From: Comamonadaceae bacterium ALPHA2B
GTDB taxonomy: Bacteria; Pseudomonadota; Gammaproteobacteria; Burkholderiales; Burkholderiaceae_C
Length of the DNA stretch: 64,000 nucleotides
Direction: 5' to 3'
Assembly (NCBI GenBank): GCA_005503065.1
Contig: SCOE01000020.1
Span: forward strand, 40,246-104,245
Below are positions 41,096 through 48,831 of the stretch, piece by piece. Position numbers and translations under genes: made by a program. How positions within the stretch are numbered: the stretch's first letter is position 1; each line of letters opens with the position of its first letter. The notes under the pieces were generated by a model. The model worked only from the letters and a program-made list of their open reading frames with translations. It was not told where the DNA came from and searched no databases.

Positions 41096-41839
41096 TCAAA
41101 TCGCGTAGCCACCGGCAACTTCGATGCTCTGGGCGTTGATCCACCGGCCGTCCTCGGTCAGCAGCATGGCAATCACACGCGCGACCTCCTCAGGCTCGCC
41201 GACTCGCCCCAGCGCAGTTTGCGAAGCCAGCAGGGTCTCGAACTCGGAGGTCAGGCCGCCGCCGAGCTCGGTGCGGATGGCCCCCGGCGAGACGGCGTTG
41301 ACCCGGATGCGGCGCTCGCCAAACTCCTTCGCCATGTAGCGGGTCAGCACTTCCAGTCCGCCCTTGAAGGCGGCGTACGGCGCGACGCCTGCAGTGGCGA
41401 CTCGGGTTGTTGCGCTGGTCATGTTGACGACGGCGGCACCGTCCTTCAGCAACGGCAGCAGGGCCTGCGTCAGGAAGAACGGTCCTTTCAGATGCACACC
41501 CATCAGGCCGTCGAACTGAGCCTCGGTGACGGCGTCGATGGGGCTGTAGAGACCGTGGCCGGCGTTGTTCACCAGGCCGCCGAGGCGGGCTTCGCCCCAC
41601 GTCGAGGTGAGCACTTCTTTCACGGTCTGCCGGAAGGCGGCAAAGGTCCCGATTGCGGCCACGTCGAGCGGAAGCGCCACGGCGCGGCCGCCAGCCTCGG
41701 TGATTCGACCAACGACGCCCTCTGCCGCGTCCGGGTTCTGCTTGTAGGTCAGGAGGACGCCCATTCCACGACGAGCGCATTCGATAGCGGCGCTCGCGCC
41801 GATGCCTCGGCTGCCTCCGGTGATGACGACGGTTTCCAT
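41096..41839 (-). CDS. Short-chain dehydrogenase/reductase
   Basis: This 247-residue NAD(P)-dependent oxidoreductase begins METVVITGGSRGIGASAA with the cofactor loop, followed by LVNNAGHG, the catalytic serine in NMTSATTR, the active site YAAFKG and the C-terminal GGYAI. Its substrate is unknown. Divergent from the AraC gene at 41975 and next to the VOC gene, it forms with them a small regulated unit of the same style as the pair at 12205-14086. Confidence 0.88.
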   Translation of the reverse strand: METVVITGGSRGIGASAAIECARRGMGVLLTYKQNPDAAEGVVGRITEAGGRAVALPLDVAAIGTFAAFRQTVKEVLTSTWGEARLGGLVNNAGHGLYSPIDAVTEAQFDGLMGVHLKGPFFLTQALLPLLKDGAAVVNMTSATTRVATAGVAPYAAFKGGLEVLTRYMAKEFGERRIRVNAVSPGAIRTELGGGLTSEFETLLASQTALGRVGEPEEVARVIAMLLTEDGRWINAQSIEVAGGYAI

Positions 41840-41974
41840 GCATTTGCTCCAGGGGGTTTCAGTGCCTCCACGATAGGTTTTTGCTTGCGCCGCCACATAC
41901 CTGTTTCTGCCTCGTTCCTGCCTATTCCTGCTTCATCCCTTGTGCCGGGAGCCCGGCCGAGATTCAATCGCGCC

Positions 41975-42856
41975 ATGAAAGAACAGTTGGACGAGCTTCG
42001 AAGTTTGGCGGCTCATGCACAGAACAAGCGGACTGAAACGGGCATTCCCCGTGTGGCGATGGTGCGGGGGGCCATCCCGGAGCATGAGCTTGCTGCCGTC
42101 TATGAGCCCATGGTCAATGTCATCTTGCAGGGCAGCAAGTCGATGACCGTGGGCGGGCAGACGCTGCACTATGACCCGGCCACCTATTTCGTGATGTCCA
42201 TCGAGCTCCCGGCGGCGGGTGTGGTGCGCAGCGCCAGCTCGGGCGCCCCGTACCTTGCCGTGAGTCTGACCCTGGCGCCCGCTGTACTGACCAGCCTCTT
42301 GACCGATTTGCCTGAAACTGCCGACTTCGCCGGCCAGGAATCGGCCTTCTCGGTGGCAGCAGTGACTCCGGAGTTGCTGGATGCCTGGGTCCGGATGCTG
42401 CGGTTGATGAGCCATCCTGCGGACATCCCTGCGCTGGCCCCGGCCTATGAGCGCGAAATCCTCTACAGAGTGCTGCAGGGGCCCATGGGCTGGATGTTGC
42501 GTGACATCGCAACGCCGGAAACCTCCTTGGCGCGAATCAACCGCGTGGTCCAACGTATCCGGGAAGAATTTGCGCGCCCGTTGCGCATGGAGGAGCTTGC
42601 CGAAGATGCCGCCATGAGCGTCTCGGCGTTCCACCGTCACTTCAAGGCGGCAACGACGCTCAGTCCCCTGCAGTACCAGAAGCAGACCCGCCTGCTGCAA
42701 GCCAGAAAGTTGCTGATTTGCGCCGGCGCCAACGTCACCTCCGTTGCGCATGAGGTGGGGTACGAAAGCCCAACGCAGTTCAGCCGGGAATACGCGCGTG
42801 CCTTCGGTTTGCCTCCTTCGAAGGACGCTGCGCGAATTGCCGCAAGCATGCGATGA
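41975..42856 (+). CDS. AraC-type transcriptional regulator with AraC_N domain
   Basis: This 293-residue regulator has an N-terminal AraC_N cupin domain (AVYEPMVNVILQGSKSMTVGGQTLHYDPATYFV) and a C-terminal double helix-turn-helix (MEELAEDAAMSVSAFHRHFKAATTLSPLQYQK, VAHEVGYESPTQFSREYARAFG). It probably switches the divergent SDR-VOC unit on in response to an unknown inducer. The start ATG at 41975 lies in a 135-base divergent region where its operator should be. Confidence 0.9.
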   Translation: MKEQLDELRSLAAHAQNKRTETGIPRVAMVRGAIPEHELAAVYEPMVNVILQGSKSMTVGGQTLHYDPATYFVMSIELPAAGVVRSASSGAPYLAVSLTLAPAVLTSLLTDLPETADFAGQESAFSVAAVTPELLDAWVRMLRLMSHPADIPALAPAYEREILYRVLQGPMGWMLRDIATPETSLARINRVVQRIREEFARPLRMEELAEDAAMSVSAFHRHFKAATTLSPLQYQKQTRLLQARKLLICAGANVTSVAHEVGYESPTQFSREYARAFGLPPSKDAARIAASMR

Positions 42857-43023
42857 CCACCAAAGGCCGAAGCATCGGGGCGCGGCTTATTCCGGACGCT
42901 CTTGCCGCCGTCGGAGATACGCGGCGCGGCTTGCGCACCGGCTCGGATCAGCCGCGGGCGAGGGACGCCTCAGTGCCCTCCGCGGCAGCTTTCGGCAGTG
43001 GCCGACCGTAGCCGGCAACTTGC

Positions 43024-43242
43024 TCATTCTCGCGTGCGCAGTCTTCTGCGCATGAACAAATAGCCGGCCACCCAAGCCTCATCGGCGGTGTCGAAGCGTT
43101 CCTCATTCGGCATGGCAGTCATGTAGTTCAGAGGCTTCTGCGCGGGTGTCACTTCAGCCCAGAAAAAGCTGCCGTCCGAAGACTGCCGCACCACGACGCC
43201 ACATGATTCCCAGCCCTTCGCCCTTTTGATCACCGACGTCAT
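43024..43242 (-). CDS. Small hypothetical protein, 72 residues
   Basis: The protein (GVVVRQSSDGSFFWAEVT, EERFDTADEAWVAGYLFM) has the look of a small soluble stress or hypothetical protein and the composition of real coding sequence. No family is recognised. The ATG at 43242 has no strong ribosome site. It lies just downstream of a truncated SDR fragment and may be a leftover from the same rearrangement. Confidence 0.5.
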   Translation of the reverse strand: MTSVIKRAKGWESCGVVVRQSSDGSFFWAEVTPAQKPLNYMTAMPNEERFDTADEAWVAGYLFMRRRLRTRE

Positions 43243-43262
43243 GATGCAGGTGGTGTGAGTAC

Positions 43263-43718
43263 CTAGACTCCGGAGGAAGACGTCGTGAGCACGATTCGAC
43301 GGTATCCGCGCTCGCGCATTCCGTTCCAGACGGCCTGCGTACAGTGGACCGCACCCATGAGATGAACGTCCAGCACGAAACGGAAATCAGCGAGCGACAT
43401 CCTGGCAAAGCTCCTGTCGCGAAGGATGCCGGCATGGTTCACGCGAATGTCGACGCGGCCCCATTGCGCCTCGGCGTTGGCGACCCACGCGTTGACCTGC
43501 TCAGGCCGAGTCACGTCGGCTTCGACGGCAAGGGCCGCGCGCCCCCGCTGTTCGTTCTCTGCAGCCATTGCGCGAACGGACGCCCCGGCAGGTGCTCCGT
43601 CGCGATCGCTCGACGCCATGCGTGCACCGTGCCGCGCCAGTCCCAGAGCATGCGCTCGGCCCAGGCCACGGCGTGCGCCCGTCACGATCGCAACCTTGCT
43701 TGCAAGTAGTTTCGACAT
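43263..43718 (-). pseudogene. Truncated SDR, stops just before the catalytic tyrosine
   Basis: The first half of an SDR of the FabG or multifunctional hydroxyacyl-CoA dehydrogenase kind (VAIVTGARRGLGRAHALGLA, INHAGILRDRSFARMS-like segment, YRRIVLTTSSSG) ends after 151 residues. A stop follows the catalytic serine block where the YxxxK segment should come. Without tyrosine and lysine it cannot be an active dehydrogenase. The NHAG in place of NNAG is another sign of decay. Confidence 0.8.
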
Positions 43719-44168
43719 GATCAAGTAGATATCGCTCGGCCGGTTTGGCGCGTTGCGAGTGTGGGCGCGTGGTCGCTGGATTGCTATGGGTCGTCCAGCC
43801 ATCAGGACGATGTCGCAAGTGTGCGTGTCTGCCATGGCTCAATGCGCCGGGGCTCGATCGGGAGGCGCATCCAGGCCTTGGCCACGTGAGCGGGGCCAAC
43901 GCCCATACGGGCCGTGCAGGGGCGGCTTTGCAGCGACTGCGGTCGGTCGGTGGGCCGCGAGCGACAGGCCGCTTTCAGGTCTCGCCAAACCTTCTCCGAA
44001 TCTTCGCGGCGCGACGCGGGCACATGCTGCCGGATGTCCTTGATGACCCGTTGCTGTGGCAGGTGACGACAAGTTGGACTTGGATGTCGGCGATGTGGTC
44101 GTGCGCACGGCGTTGTCGAATGCCGCCGCAGACTTTGCAACATTGACGGTTCCCGCTACAACACACCC
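43719..44168. other. Gene-free gap of 450 bases
   Basis: No convincing gene is seen here. Open frames on both strands have no family features and an amino-acid make-up typical of chance translation. The gap follows a broken SDR gene and may be decayed DNA. Confidence 0.5.
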
Positions 44169-44444
44169 ATGTGCCGCAGCATCAAGACCCTCTTCAACTT
44201 CGAACCGCCTGCGACCGAGCAGGAGATCCGCGCCGCCTCGCTGCAGTTCGTGCGCAAGCTCAGCGGCTTCAGCGTGCCCTCCAAGGCCAACGAGGCCGTG
44301 TTCGAGCAGGCGGTGGACGAAGTGACGGAGGTGGCCAGCCGCCTCATCGGCGCGCTGGTCACCACGGCCGAGCCGCGCAACCGCGAAGACGAGGCCGCCA
44401 AGGCGCGTGCGCGGTCGATCGCCCGCTTCGGCACCGGCGACTGA
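44169..44444 (+). CDS. DUF2277 family protein
   Basis: This 91-residue cytoplasmic protein begins MCRSIKTLFNFEPPATEQEI and continues ASLQFVRKLSGFSVPSKANEAVF and EVTEVASRLI. These are the features of DUF2277, a small helical family common in Proteobacteria and Actinobacteria with no known function. Confidence 0.88.
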   Translation: MCRSIKTLFNFEPPATEQEIRAASLQFVRKLSGFSVPSKANEAVFEQAVDEVTEVASRLIGALVTTAEPRNREDEAAKARARSIARFGTGD

Positions 44445-44579
44445 GGCAGGCGCCCGACCCGCGCAGCAGCGGGCCGCCTCGCCACGCCGGCGGTGGCGTC
44501 AGTTACGCTTGTGCCGCGCGCCGCGCCGCGGGCCGGTGCGAAGGCTGTCACACCTCCGATCGATGAAAGGACTCCACCC

Positions 44580-44846
44580 ATGCGCACCGCCCTTTTCCTC
44601 GGCTCCGGCTTCCTGATGCTCGCCGCCTTCTTCATCTGGGCACGGCTCTTCGCCGAAAACTTCCCTGCCGCCGCGAGCTGGGCGACCGGCCTGTTTCTGG
44701 TGGGCTGGCTGGCCATCACCGGCTTCAACATGTGGGTGGGCGTGAGCAAGGCCGGCTACAGCGCGGCCGAGGAGCTGCCCGTGCTGCTGCTGCTCTTCGG
44801 CGTGCCGGCCGTGGCGGCGCTGCTGCTGAGGTGGAAGCTGCTCTGA
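44580..44846 (+). CDS. Small inner-membrane protein, 88 residues
   Basis: The protein has three helices (FLGSGFLMLAAFFIWARLF, SWATGLFLVGWLAITGFNMWVGV, LPVLLLLFGVPAVAALLLRW). It is similar in style to unnamed small membrane proteins. The ATG follows an AAAGGA ribosome site. It lies 135 bases after the DUF2277 gene. Function is unknown. Confidence 0.75.
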   Translation: MRTALFLGSGFLMLAAFFIWARLFAENFPAAASWATGLFLVGWLAITGFNMWVGVSKAGYSAAEELPVLLLLFGVPAVAALLLRWKLL

Positions 44847-44861
44847 GGCGGTTTTCCGGCC

Positions 44862-45779
44862 TCAGGGGCCGGCCCGGCCGGGTGCGGCGGGGCCGGCCAG
44901 CAGAGCGTCGATGACCGCCTGCATCAGCGGCGTCGGAGCGGTGCCCTGCCGGGACAGCAGGACCACGGCGCGCGGAATGCGAAGTGCGGCGACGGGCAGC
45001 ACCACGAGGCCGTCGCCGGCCAGTTGACGCACCAGCGAGCGCGGCGCCACGGTGAGCAGGTCGGTGGCGGCCAGCAGGGACAGATTCATTTCCGACGAAT
45101 AGGGCACCTCCACCACGATGGTGGGCGCGGCGAGGTGGTGCCTGGCAAAGACGGCCGCCAGCGCGCCATAGGCCCCGGAATGCTCGGGCCCGATCATCCA
45201 GCCGTAGGGCGCCAGGTCCTTCATGGCCAGGCGCGAGCGCGTCGCCAGCGGATGCCCGGCGCGGGCCAGCGGCAGCAGCGGATCGTTGTCGATCTTGATC
45301 CGCTCGGCGTCCAGCAGGCGACCCTCGTAGGCCGGCACGAGGGCGAGATCGAGCGCGCCCTCGCGCACCTGTTCCGCCAGCGCCTCCGAGCGGTCCACGC
45401 CGATGCGCACGCGAAGGCCGGGGCGCTGTTTCAGCAGCGTGGCCAGCACCGCGATCATCCGGTTGCGGCTGCTGGTGTCCGTCACGCCGACGCGGAGCAG
45501 TCCCGAGCGCTGTGCACGCATCTCGTTGGCGAGCAGCACCACGTCGGCATAGTCGGCCTGCAGGCGGCGCATCTGCTGCGCCACCCGGACGCCCGCCGCC
45601 GTCAGCGCCACACCTCGGGCGCGGCGCTCGAAGAGCTGGAGGCCGAACTCGCCTTCCACCCGCTTGACGGCCTTGCTCAATGCCGGCTGGGTGACGCCGA
45701 GCGCCTCGGCCGCGCCCGAGAGCCTGCCCGCCTGGGCCACCGCCAGGAAGTATTCGATGTCGTGGATCGCGAGGGACAT
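44862..45779 (-). CDS. LysR-type transcriptional regulator
   Basis: This 305-residue regulator has an N-terminal HTH (IEYFLAVAQAGRLSGAAEALGVTQPALSKAVKRVEGEFGLQLFER) and a substrate-binding domain that starts at LLRVGVTDTSSRNRM. It is divergent from the sulfatase gene with 90 bases between the starts, so it probably controls the sulfatase and Bug-receptor genes. The inducer may be a sulfate ester or its product, by inference. Confidence 0.9.
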   Translation of the reverse strand: MSLAIHDIEYFLAVAQAGRLSGAAEALGVTQPALSKAVKRVEGEFGLQLFERRARGVALTAAGVRVAQQMRRLQADYADVVLLANEMRAQRSGLLRVGVTDTSSRNRMIAVLATLLKQRPGLRVRIGVDRSEALAEQVREGALDLALVPAYEGRLLDAERIKIDNDPLLPLARAGHPLATRSRLAMKDLAPYGWMIGPEHSGAYGALAAVFARHHLAAPTIVVEVPYSSEMNLSLLAATDLLTVAPRSLVRQLAGDGLVVLPVAALRIPRAVVLLSRQGTAPTPLMQAVIDALLAGPAAPGRAGP

Positions 45780-45869
45780 TCCTACAGTTTATGGAAGCTG
45801 CGCCATCCGGGAATAGGTCGAGGCGGTGTACGGACTTAGATTGGGGCTCCTCCCTTGCATCGCCCTCCA

Positions 45870-47204
45870 ATGACCGCTCCTGCCGCTCCCAACATCGTGC
45901 TCATCGTCGCCGACAACCTCGGCTGGGGCGAACTGGGCTGCTACGGCGGCGGCGCGCTGCGCGGCGCGCCCACGCCCCGCATCGACCAGCTGGCGCGCGA
46001 GGGGCTGCTGCTGCAGAACTTCAACGTCGAGAGCGACTGCGTGCCCACGCGCTCGGCGCTGATGTCGGGGCGCCATCCCATCCGCACCGGCTGTCTGCAG
46101 TCGGTGCCGCCCGGCCTGCCGCAAGGCCTGACACGCTGGGAGATCACGCTGGCGCAGGCGCTCTCGGCCGCGGGCTACGCCACGGCGCATTACGGCAAAT
46201 GGCATCTGGGCGACGTCGACGGGCGCTACCCGTCCGACCGCGGCTTCGACGAGTGGTACGGCATTCCCCGGACCACGGACGAGAGCCAGTTCACCTCGTC
46301 CGTGGGCTTCGACCCCACCGTGGTCGACATGCCGCACATCATGGAAGGCCGGGCCGGGGAGCCCTCGCAGGCGGTGAAGGTGTACGACCTGCAATCGCGG
46401 CGCGGCATCGACGCCGAGCTGGTGGATCGCTCCTGCCGCTTCATGGCCCGCCATGCCGCAGCCGGACGCAGGTTCTTCCTGTACCTGCCGCTGGTGCACC
46501 TGCACTTCCCGACGCTGCCGCACGACGACTTCGCCGGCCGCACCGGCAACGGCGATTTCGCCGACTCGATGGCAGAGATGGACCACCGCGTGGGCCAGGT
46601 GATCGACGAGGTCCAGCGCCTGGGCATCGCCGACGACACGCTCTTCATCTTCTGCAGCGACAACGGGCCGGAGTTCCGGGCGCCCTACCGCGGCACGGCC
46701 GGCCCCTGGCGAGGCACCTACCACACGGCGATGGAAGGCAGCCTGCGCGTGCCCTTCATCGCCCGCTGGCCGGGTCGCATCGCGCCCGGCCGCGTCAGCA
46801 ACGAGATCGTGCACGTCACGGACCTCTTCACCACCCTGTGCCGCGTCGGCGGCGCCGAAGTGCCGCAGGACCGGCCCATCGACGGCGTGGACCAGCGCGC
46901 CTTCCTGTTCGGCGACTCGGAGAAGTCGGCGCGCGAGGGCTTTCTCTTCTACATCAAGCAGGAGCTTCGCGCGGCCAAGTGGCGAGACTGGAAGCTGCAC
47001 TTCTACTGGGAGCCCGAGGTCAACCACGGACAGGGCAAGCTCGAATCGCCCTACCTCTTCAACGTGACGCGCGATCCCAAGGAGGAGACCGACGTCCTGG
47101 TCTTCAACACCTGGGTCATGGGTCCCATCCTGCGAATGATCCGGGACTTCAACGCCAGCAGCGTCGCCCATCCCCACACCCCGCCCGGCAAGCCGGACCG
47201 CTAA
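45870..47204 (+). CDS. Arylsulfatase-type sulfatase
   Basis: This 444-residue alkaline-phosphatase-superfamily enzyme should hydrolyse a sulfate ester. It shows the metal-binding start IVLIVADNLGWGELGCYGG and the formylglycine motif CVPTR at Cys57 (DCVPTRSALMSGRHP). Other conserved parts are YGKWHLGD, the histidine-rich FFLYLPLVHLHFP and FCSDNGPE. No signal peptide is seen, so it may act in the cytoplasm. Activation requires a formylglycine-generating enzyme encoded elsewhere. The start ATG at 45870 was chosen over a TTG five codons upstream. Confidence 0.9.
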   Translation: MTAPAAPNIVLIVADNLGWGELGCYGGGALRGAPTPRIDQLAREGLLLQNFNVESDCVPTRSALMSGRHPIRTGCLQSVPPGLPQGLTRWEITLAQALSAAGYATAHYGKWHLGDVDGRYPSDRGFDEWYGIPRTTDESQFTSSVGFDPTVVDMPHIMEGRAGEPSQAVKVYDLQSRRGIDAELVDRSCRFMARHAAAGRRFFLYLPLVHLHFPTLPHDDFAGRTGNGDFADSMAEMDHRVGQVIDEVQRLGIADDTLFIFCSDNGPEFRAPYRGTAGPWRGTYHTAMEGSLRVPFIARWPGRIAPGRVSNEIVHVTDLFTTLCRVGGAEVPQDRPIDGVDQRAFLFGDSEKSAREGFLFYIKQELRAAKWRDWKLHFYWEPEVNHGQGKLESPYLFNVTRDPKEETDVLVFNTWVMGPILRMIRDFNASSVAHPHTPPGKPDR

Positions 47205-47230
47205 CCGCCTCACAGACCCAAGGACCCGCC

Positions 47231-48211
47231 ATGCCCCTTTCCCCTTCCCTCGCCCGCCGCTCGCTGCTGCGCTTCGCCGCCCTGCTCGCCGCGGTACCCC
47301 TGTGCACGGCAGCCTACGCCGACAAGCCCTGGCCCACCGTGCGCCCGATCACCTGGATCGTCGGCTACGTGCCGGGCGGCTCGGTCGACGTGCTGACACG
47401 CGCCTTCGCCAAGAGCGTGTCCGAACAGATCGGCCAGTCGATCGTGGTGGACAACGTGCCGGGCGCGTCCGGTGCGCTGGCGCTGCAGCAGGCGGCCCGT
47501 GCCAGCGGCGACGGCTACACGCTGGTCACCGTGCCGGGGCCGGTGCTGTTCGCGCGGCCGCAGCCGCAGATCGGTACGGAACTCAAGGCGGTGGCCATGC
47601 TGTCGCAGGGTCCGATCGTGCTCGTGGGGCGCGCCGCCCAGGCGCCGGCCGACCTCAAGGCGTTGATCGCAGCGATGAAGGCCGAACCCGACAAGTGGGA
47701 TTTCGCGAGCTCGGGCATCGGCACGGGACAGCACCTGGCCGGCGAACTCTTCAACACGATGGCCGGCACGAAGATGCTGCACGTTCCCTACAAGGGGGGC
47801 GGCCAGGCCGTCGTCGACGTGACCGGTGGGCAGGTGAAGCTCGGCATGCTGGGCCTCACGCCGGTCCTCGCGCAGATCAAGTCGGGCCAGCTCAAGGCCT
47901 ATGCGGTCACCACGCCGTTCCGCGTCCCCAGCCTGCCGGATGTGCCGACCATGGACCAGGCCGGGCTCAAGGGCTACGAAGCCACGCAGTACTTCGCCGT
48001 CGCCGCGCCCAAGACGGTGCCGGACGCGGTGGTGAGCCGGCTCAACGCCGCAATCCTCAAGGCGGCTTCCGCCCCCGAGGTCAGGCATGCGCTGGACGCC
48101 GGCGGCCAGGTCGCGAGCACCATGTCGCCTGCCGAGGCACAGGCCTCCGTGCAGAAGAGTCTCGCCAAGTTCACCGAGGTGGCGCGGCAGGCGCAAATCA
48201 CCCTGAACTGA
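47231..48211 (+). CDS. Bug/TctC-family periplasmic binding receptor
   Basis: This 326-residue exported protein has a signal segment with paired arginines (RRSLLRFAALLAAVPLCTAAYA) and the Bug family features VGYVPGGSVDVLTRAF, VDNVPGASG, HVPYKGGGQAVVDV and YFAVAAPKTVPD. Such receptors bind small organic acids or aromatics for tripartite transporters or signalling. No TctA or TctB gene lies beside it. It follows the sulfatase gene by 26 bases and probably binds its substrate or the product. Confidence 0.9.
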   Translation: MPLSPSLARRSLLRFAALLAAVPLCTAAYADKPWPTVRPITWIVGYVPGGSVDVLTRAFAKSVSEQIGQSIVVDNVPGASGALALQQAARASGDGYTLVTVPGPVLFARPQPQIGTELKAVAMLSQGPIVLVGRAAQAPADLKALIAAMKAEPDKWDFASSGIGTGQHLAGELFNTMAGTKMLHVPYKGGGQAVVDVTGGQVKLGMLGLTPVLAQIKSGQLKAYAVTTPFRVPSLPDVPTMDQAGLKGYEATQYFAVAAPKTVPDAVVSRLNAAILKAASAPEVRHALDAGGQVASTMSPAEAQASVQKSLAKFTEVARQAQITLN

Positions 48212-48259
48212 TGGGCACCCGCCCGGCGCACGGGCGGGGCGGGTCGGCCCTCGCCCTCC

Positions 48260-48469
48260 TCAGTTGCGCCAGGAATCGTTCGGCCGGCGGTCGTAGCGGT
48301 TCGGCACGCCGTCGCCGTCGCGATCGCGGTCGTAGCGGTTGGGTACGCCGTCGCGGTCGCGATCGCCATAGCCCGGTGCAGGACGCGGTGGCGGCGGTCG
48401 GTCGTAGGGCACGGCCACGCAGCCGGACAGCACGGCGGCCGCGGTGAAGAGTGCAGCAAGCTCTTTCAT
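48260..48469 (-). CDS. Small lipoprotein with calcium-binding type repeats
   Basis: This 69-residue protein has a lipoprotein signal (FTAAAVLSGCVAV) followed by a proline-rich linker and two related units, DRDRDGVPNRYD and DRDGDGVPNRYD. These resemble thrombospondin type 3 and EF-hand-like DxDxDG loops that bind calcium. GGAGAG precedes the ATG at 48469. It converges with the Bug-receptor gene. Confidence 0.78.
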   Translation of the reverse strand: MKELAALFTAAAVLSGCVAVPYDRPPPPRPAPGYGDRDRDGVPNRYDRDRDGDGVPNRYDRRPNDSWRN

Positions 48470-48831
48470 GGGTGTCTCTCCTGACAAGGGCCTGAACCTT
48501 CGCCCCGCCGTGGCCGCCAGCCCGCCAGACATCGCCACCGCCTGCGGGTAGGCGCGCACCGCGCGCCGCAAGCCGTTGTACGCGCCATCGGACCTGCGCA
48601 CCGCACAGTCGCTCCTCTTTTGATAGCTACCGGCGCCCGCGCGGCGGGCACTGCAGCCGCTTTTGGCTCAAAAACAGGAGGCCGGGAGAACGCCGTCCGG
48701 GCAGGACGCAAAATCTCCCCACGCCAGTCCGGGCCGGTGCCCGCGCGTCCCACTGCACAGAAGCCCGCCATGCTGCCCTCCTGCTTGCCACCGAGCGCCC
48801 CGCTCGACCCCACGCGCGTCGACGACGACGA
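48470..48831. other. 362-base gap between small lipoprotein gene and pbpC
   Basis: The gap separates divergent genes and should hold both promoters. It contains one dispersed repeat copy (48617-48674). No credible gene is seen, and no clear promoter boxes were identified. Confidence 0.5.
48617..48674 (+). repeat. Dispersed repeat copy upstream of pbpC
   Basis: The copy reads TTTTGATAGCTACC, then GGCGCCCGC/GCGGGC arms, CACTGCAGCCGC and TTTTGGCTCAAA. The first half of the head is missing. It lies about 160 bases before the pbpC start. Confidence 0.7.

Noticed and set aside
43802..44143. Possible transposase remnant on the minus strand in the 43.7-44.2 kb gap
   Set aside because: The translated frame suggested basic helical protein but matched no transposase motif I could name, and no terminal inverted repeats were seen.
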